Source: an uncultured Clostridia bacterium
GTDB taxonomy: Bacteria > Bacillota > Clostridia > Christensenellales > UBA1242
Assembly (NCBI GenBank): GCA_944345365.1
Contig: CALVMJ010000006.1
Span: 1 to 56,027 of the forward strand
Length of the DNA stretch: 56,027 bases
Direction: 5' to 3'
Of this stretch, positions 53,104 through 56,027 are shown one piece after another (the first letter of the stretch is position 1; every line of letters begins with the position of its first letter). Position numbers and translations under genes: made by a program. The notes under the pieces are model-generated. The model was not told the origin of the DNA. It ran no database searches and was given only the letters and a program-made list of their open reading frames with translations.

Positions 53104-53180
53104 ATGGACGAATTAAAAGTGAAGAATCATAATTAGGTAAATTCTTTTAAACTATCAAGATTTTAAAGCTTGTAAAATCT

Positions 53181-55151
53181 TTATTGAATTAAAAATTTAT
53201 AACTTTTTTCAAAATAATATTGCTTTTCGTAAAAAGCCACTGAATTTTCTAGGAATTTTTCAATCTCATTTTCAGTTGCTTCTTTCTCAAAATATAAATC
53301 TGTTAAATTTAAAGAAAAAATTTTATCATTAAACACTCCGTTTAAATTTGAGGAAAAAACAGAATTTGCGATATTTTCTGAAAAGATACTGTTACCTTGC
53401 TCCATAAAAGTATTATGATTTAAGCCGTATAGATCGCAAATTGTAGGCAATATGTCAAAAGTACTGCAAAAGTTATTAAGATTAATATTTTCTTTTTCTA
53501 ACTTAATTGTTAGTTTTGGGCTGTAGATTGAAAAAGGAATGTTATTTATGTAAATATTAGAAAAATCTGTTTTGTCTACGCCCTTTACTTCGTAACATAA
53601 ATTGCTGTAATAAGAATTATGATCTGCAAATAGCAATATTGAGGTGTTTTCATAAATTCCATTTTCTTTTAAATAGGTTAATAAGAATTCCATTGATTTA
53701 TCGAAATCCATAAACGCACATTTATAGTGGTCGAATAATGTTTGGACTTCTTTATCTTCTGGATAAAGAAATTCAGTATTTTGGGTTAACCAAGTTTTAT
53801 ATTGCTGTAAGTTATTGTAATATTTTTCGTAATACTCTGCAAAATATTGATTTTTGTTCTCATAAGGTCCATGGGTGGAAACGCTTGCAAAATATGTAAG
53901 AAATCTTTTATCTGTCGGAAATGCTTTTTCAGAAAAAGATTTCAATAACTCGTAATCACTTATCCACTGATCAAAGGCAATAAGTTCTTGCTCTCCTTTA
54001 TAATCCTCTATTGTCAACATTTCATCAAAGCCCAGTCCATTTTGCAGATGTGTTTTGTTTCGGTCATAAAAGTCTTCATTGTTTCCGTGCAAATAAAAAG
54101 TAGAGGTTTCAATGCAAGAACTGTTTTTAAAGACGTTTGGCAAAGAAAATTCAAAGTTATAACCAGCTTTAACCAGATCTAAAATGTTTGTATTTCTTGG
54201 AGCGTTTCCAATTAAAGATATCAATTCGCTAAAATTAGTTCTGTTTCTTGCATAGAATGAGTTTGATGAAAAAGCATTCGCTCCATAAAACAATTCCCAT
54301 AAAGTAGGTGTATTTATTGGATCAATAGCATACCAATCAAGGCTTTCGCAAAGGACAACAATTAGGTTATCGTCATATAATGGAGCAAGGTTGTTCACGC
54401 CTGACCAAGATTTGCTATATTGTTCTTTAATAAATTCCACCTCTTCATCTGTTGCATAATTAGGAAAAATCAAATCTAAAATGCTTTTTGTGTAGAAACT
54501 AAAATAACCAAATTTCTTATATGCATCAATTTTAAATTGAAAGTTATCAAATAAATAGCTGTCACTACTTATAATTTGGCTTTCCCCAGTTTCAGCAACA
54601 GATAGATTGTCTTTTTGGATTTTAAATAGCGAGAGTCCAAATGAACTCATACAAAACATGAAAGTAAGTGAAAAAATATAAGAGGAGTATGTTCTTAATT
54701 CATAATTTTTTTTCACCTTTTTATTTATGAGTATTATTAGGGCTATTAGCAAAATCAAGGCTGAAAGATTTATCGCTGATCCAACCCAATCTATAAACTC
54801 AGCCTTAACAGCGGCAGTTGCTTCTCCGCCAAGTTTTAGCAAATCAAAGGACAGAATGTCTCCAAAAATGTTATACATAGTACAATTCACAATGTTCATT
54901 ATTGTCTGAATGCTAACAAATGTAAAAAAAACAACATACTGAAGCTTTTTATTTGAGCAAGCATAAAGAAAGCAGGACATTAAAATGATTATGGATATAT
55001 CAAAAATGAAGTATGTAGGAGCAAATTGCAAGCCCATTAAAGCGAAATTTATTATCTCCATTATTATTGAAAACATAAAAAAGACAAATGGAATAATTAT
55101 TCTCGTCACTGGATATGTTTTGGTTACATTCTTATTATTTAAAATATTCAT
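53181..55151 (-). CDS. LTA-synthase-like membrane sulfatase
   Basis: A protein of 656 residues, length and layout of LtaS-type enzymes. Five hydrophobic helices lie in the first 190 residues; the extracellular sulfatase-fold domain follows. Marks are NLIVVLCESLDW (metal-binding Glu region), NRTNFSELISLIGN with a Thr at about residue 305 in the place of the catalytic Thr, STHGPYENK and LLFADHNSYYS (Asp-His metal ligands). LtaS polymerises glycerol phosphate from phosphatidylglycerol; relatives move phosphoethanolamine or phosphoglycerol to other glycans, so the exact product is open. No Shine-Dalgarno. Confidence 0.87.
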   Translation of the reverse strand: MNILNNKNVTKTYPVTRIIIPFVFFMFSIIMEIINFALMGLQFAPTYFIFDISIIILMSCFLYACSNKKLQYVVFFTFVSIQTIMNIVNCTMYNIFGDILSFDLLKLGGEATAAVKAEFIDWVGSAINLSALILLIALIILINKKVKKNYELRTYSSYIFSLTFMFCMSSFGLSLFKIQKDNLSVAETGESQIISSDSYLFDNFQFKIDAYKKFGYFSFYTKSILDLIFPNYATDEEVEFIKEQYSKSWSGVNNLAPLYDDNLIVVLCESLDWYAIDPINTPTLWELFYGANAFSSNSFYARNRTNFSELISLIGNAPRNTNILDLVKAGYNFEFSLPNVFKNSSCIETSTFYLHGNNEDFYDRNKTHLQNGLGFDEMLTIEDYKGEQELIAFDQWISDYELLKSFSEKAFPTDKRFLTYFASVSTHGPYENKNQYFAEYYEKYYNNLQQYKTWLTQNTEFLYPEDKEVQTLFDHYKCAFMDFDKSMEFLLTYLKENGIYENTSILLFADHNSYYSNLCYEVKGVDKTDFSNIYINNIPFSIYSPKLTIKLEKENINLNNFCSTFDILPTICDLYGLNHNTFMEQGNSIFSENIANSVFSSNLNGVFNDKIFSLNLTDLYFEKEATENEIEKFLENSVAFYEKQYYFEKSYKFLIQ

Positions 55152-55157
55152 ATTTTA

Positions 55158-55186
55158 ATGATATTCTTCTGAAGAAAAAAAGTCAA
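55158..55186 (-). promoter_or_regulatory. Sulfatase-gene promoter, leaderless geometry
   Basis: TTGACT, 17 bp spacer, TATCAT, then exactly 6 nt (TAAAAT) to the ATG at 55151, on the minus strand. A second overlapping TTGACT starts 5 bp further upstream. Confidence 0.6.
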
Positions 55187-55243
55187 GTCAAAAAAAGCAA
55201 CACTTTTTTTAAAAAGACTTGTAAAAAAAAATGATTTAATATG

Positions 55244-55272
55244 TTGTTTTTTTATTAGTTTTAAATTATAAT
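55244..55272 (+). promoter_or_regulatory. tRNA-Leu promoter
   Basis: TTGTTT (55244-55249), 17 bp spacer, TATAAT (55267-55272), with a start point about 5 nt before the tRNA. Confidence 0.7.
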
Positions 55273-55283
55273 AAAAAAGACAT

Positions 55284-55366
55284 GCAGATGTGGCGGAATT
55301 GGCAGACGCACTAGCTTCAGGTGCTAGCGGGAAACCATGCAGGTTCAAATCCTGTCATCTGCACCA
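55284..55366 (+). tRNA. tRNA-Leu(CAG)
   Basis: Class II tRNA of 83 nt with encoded CCA. Acceptor GCAGATG pairs with CATCTGC; the D arm contains GGCGGAATTGGCAGACGC; the anticodon stem CTAGC/GCTAG encloses TTCAGGT with anticodon CAG (55318-55320); a long variable arm follows; T arm CAGG-TTCAAAT-CCTG. Intact, despite the element that abuts it on the right. Confidence 0.97.
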
Positions 55367-56027
55367 AACGAGAGCAATCCGAACCGGATTGTTCTTTTTC
55401 TATCTCGGTGTAATCTTCAACGTTTTCAAGTTTAATGTTTTTACTTTCGTCGTCGGAAGAGTTGAAGTATATGTCAAAATAGTCGTCATACAAAACAATC
55501 TTGTTCACAAACATATCAATCATTCGTTTGCAAGCAAGTTTATCGGAAGAGTCAATATTTTGGAAAGATAAAAACCATTTGTAAACTTTGTCAGCATCCA
55601 AAGGTGAAATTGATTTTGCTTTCTGCTGAGCAATCTTTATTTCCAATTTTTCTTTTTCTTGTTCAAGTTCGTTTAGTTTTTGATTTGTTGTTTTTGAGAA
55701 TATTCCATTTGCAATCGCGTTTGCCATGTTGTTTAATTGTCTATCTATCTCTTTCATTTGTGCATTAAGAGAGTTTAACACCACATCTTTACCGATATAT
55801 TCGTTAAATATATCAGTAACTGCTTGTGATAATTCTTTTAGTTGTCTATTGTGCTTTAAAAACTCTTTCATGGCACAAACAACATAGTTTTCAATATAAT
55901 CTTTCGCAACACTCTTTTTGTCACAAGTGTGTTTTCTTTTTCTATTCACACATTTGTAATAATAGTGAATGCCATTTCTTCCTGTTCCGCTGTCGCCAGT
56001 CATATTTGCTTTGCATTTTCCACAAAC
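55317..56027 (-). CDS. Large serine recombinase, C-terminal part (partial at right edge)
   Basis: About 236 residues are visible; the catalytic N-terminal and DNA-binding domains are beyond the right edge. The start of the visible part is a zinc beta-ribbon (VCGKCKANMTGD with CxxC, then YYYKCVNRKRKHTC), followed by a long coiled coil (about 90 residues) and KIVLYDDYFDIYF, all typical of large serine recombinases of gut Firmicutes elements. The last residues (LVQMTGFEPAWFPAST) are read from the antisense of tRNA-Leu and stop at a TGA opposite the anticodon loop. So an integrative element begins at the tRNA 3' end and extends rightward. Confidence 0.88.
   Translation of the reverse strand, partial: VCGKCKANMTGDSGTGRNGIHYYYKCVNRKRKHTCDKKSVAKDYIENYVVCAMKEFLKHNRQLKELSQAVTDIFNEYIGKDVVLNSLNAQMKEIDRQLNNMANAIANGIFSKTTNQKLNELEQEKEKLEIKIAQQKAKSISPLDADKVYKWFLSFQNIDSSDKLACKRMIDMFVNKIVLYDDYFDIYFNSSDDESKNIKLENVEDYTEIEKEQSGSDCSRLVQMTGFEPAWFPAST
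55372..55403 (+). terminator. tRNA-Leu terminator inside the recombinase frame
   Basis: Stem GAGCAATCCG/CGGATTGTTC (one G-T pair) around AAC, followed by TTTTTC. It starts a few nt after the CCA end and is also coding for EQSGSDCS on the other strand. Confidence 0.75.

Noticed and set aside
55317..55365. Recombinase C-terminal peptide MTGFEPAWFPAST as a functional domain
   Set aside because: It is the translation of the opposite strand of a tRNA 3' half, a well-known artefact; only the overlap itself is informative.
1..56027. CRISPR array or insertion sequence
   Set aside because: No regularly spaced direct repeats and no transposase frame were found; the only repeats are protein-level modules in the two giants.

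Overview
The window is an AT-rich chromosomal segment from an anaerobic, low-GC Firmicutes-type bacterium, most likely an uncultured gut clostridial lineage. Evidence for this: Gram-positive style Shine-Dalgarno sequences and intrinsic terminators, CCA-encoded tRNA, Soj/Spo0J with exact TGTTTCACGTGAAACA parS sites, a PASTA-containing class B penicillin-binding protein, an LTA-synthase-like sulfatase, rubrerythrin, and the oxygen-sensitive ribonucleotide reductase NrdD/NrdG. TGA is used as a normal stop codon. No species assignment is possible from sequence alone.

The centre of the left half is the replication origin. dnaA (8967-10322) and dnaN (10705-11802) flank a gap with a cluster of near-consensus DnaA boxes. 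Left of dnaA the genes run mostly leftward (recF, a lipoprotein, an alpha/beta hydrolase, tilS, a Y-family polymerase with YolD). Right of it they run rightward: rpmH-rnpA-yidD-yidC-jag, mnmE-mnmG-rsmG and parA-parB, followed by two parS sites. recF is not downstream of dnaN as in Bacillus; it lies divergent from dnaA.

The accessory core is a 14.3 kb rightward operon (22282-36574): ABC ATPase, 12-TM-type permease, a 2156-residue protein of about 18 bacterial Ig-like modules ending in a beta-helix region, and a 1753-residue protein of MBG and YDG modules with a C-terminal membrane anchor. The genes overlap or abut, have a promoter at the front and a terminator at the back, and look like one envelope-export or surface-display system. 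This is the best candidate for an undescribed system here.

From 36.6 to 43.4 kb lie small housekeeping and orphan genes: a YugP-type zinc peptidase, a frameshifted DUF6512-like gene, a HAD phosphatase, metK under a SAM riboswitch whose terminator and antiterminator can be read directly, a CarboxypepD-like repeat protein coupled to an orphan, and a holin-like gene broken by an in-frame TGA. From 49.8 back to 43.5 kb a leftward cell-division cluster carries a 950-residue CvpA-like membrane protein, rsmH, an FtsL-like protein and the PBP, with no mraZ in front. nrdD-nrdG follows with two NrdR-like boxes 31 bp apart, then an LTA-synthase-like sulfatase.

Both ends of the window look like integration sites. 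At the left, 45 nt of the 3' half of a tRNA-Arg(ACG) remain with its terminator. At the right, a large serine recombinase runs tail-first into an intact tRNA-Leu(CAG), and its stop codon lies in the anticodon loop on the opposite strand. A second recurrent theme is leaderless expression: recF, mnmE, the YugP-type peptidase and the sulfatase each have a -35/17 bp/-10 promoter whose -10 box ends exactly 6 nt before the ATG, with no Shine-Dalgarno; tilS is nearly the same.
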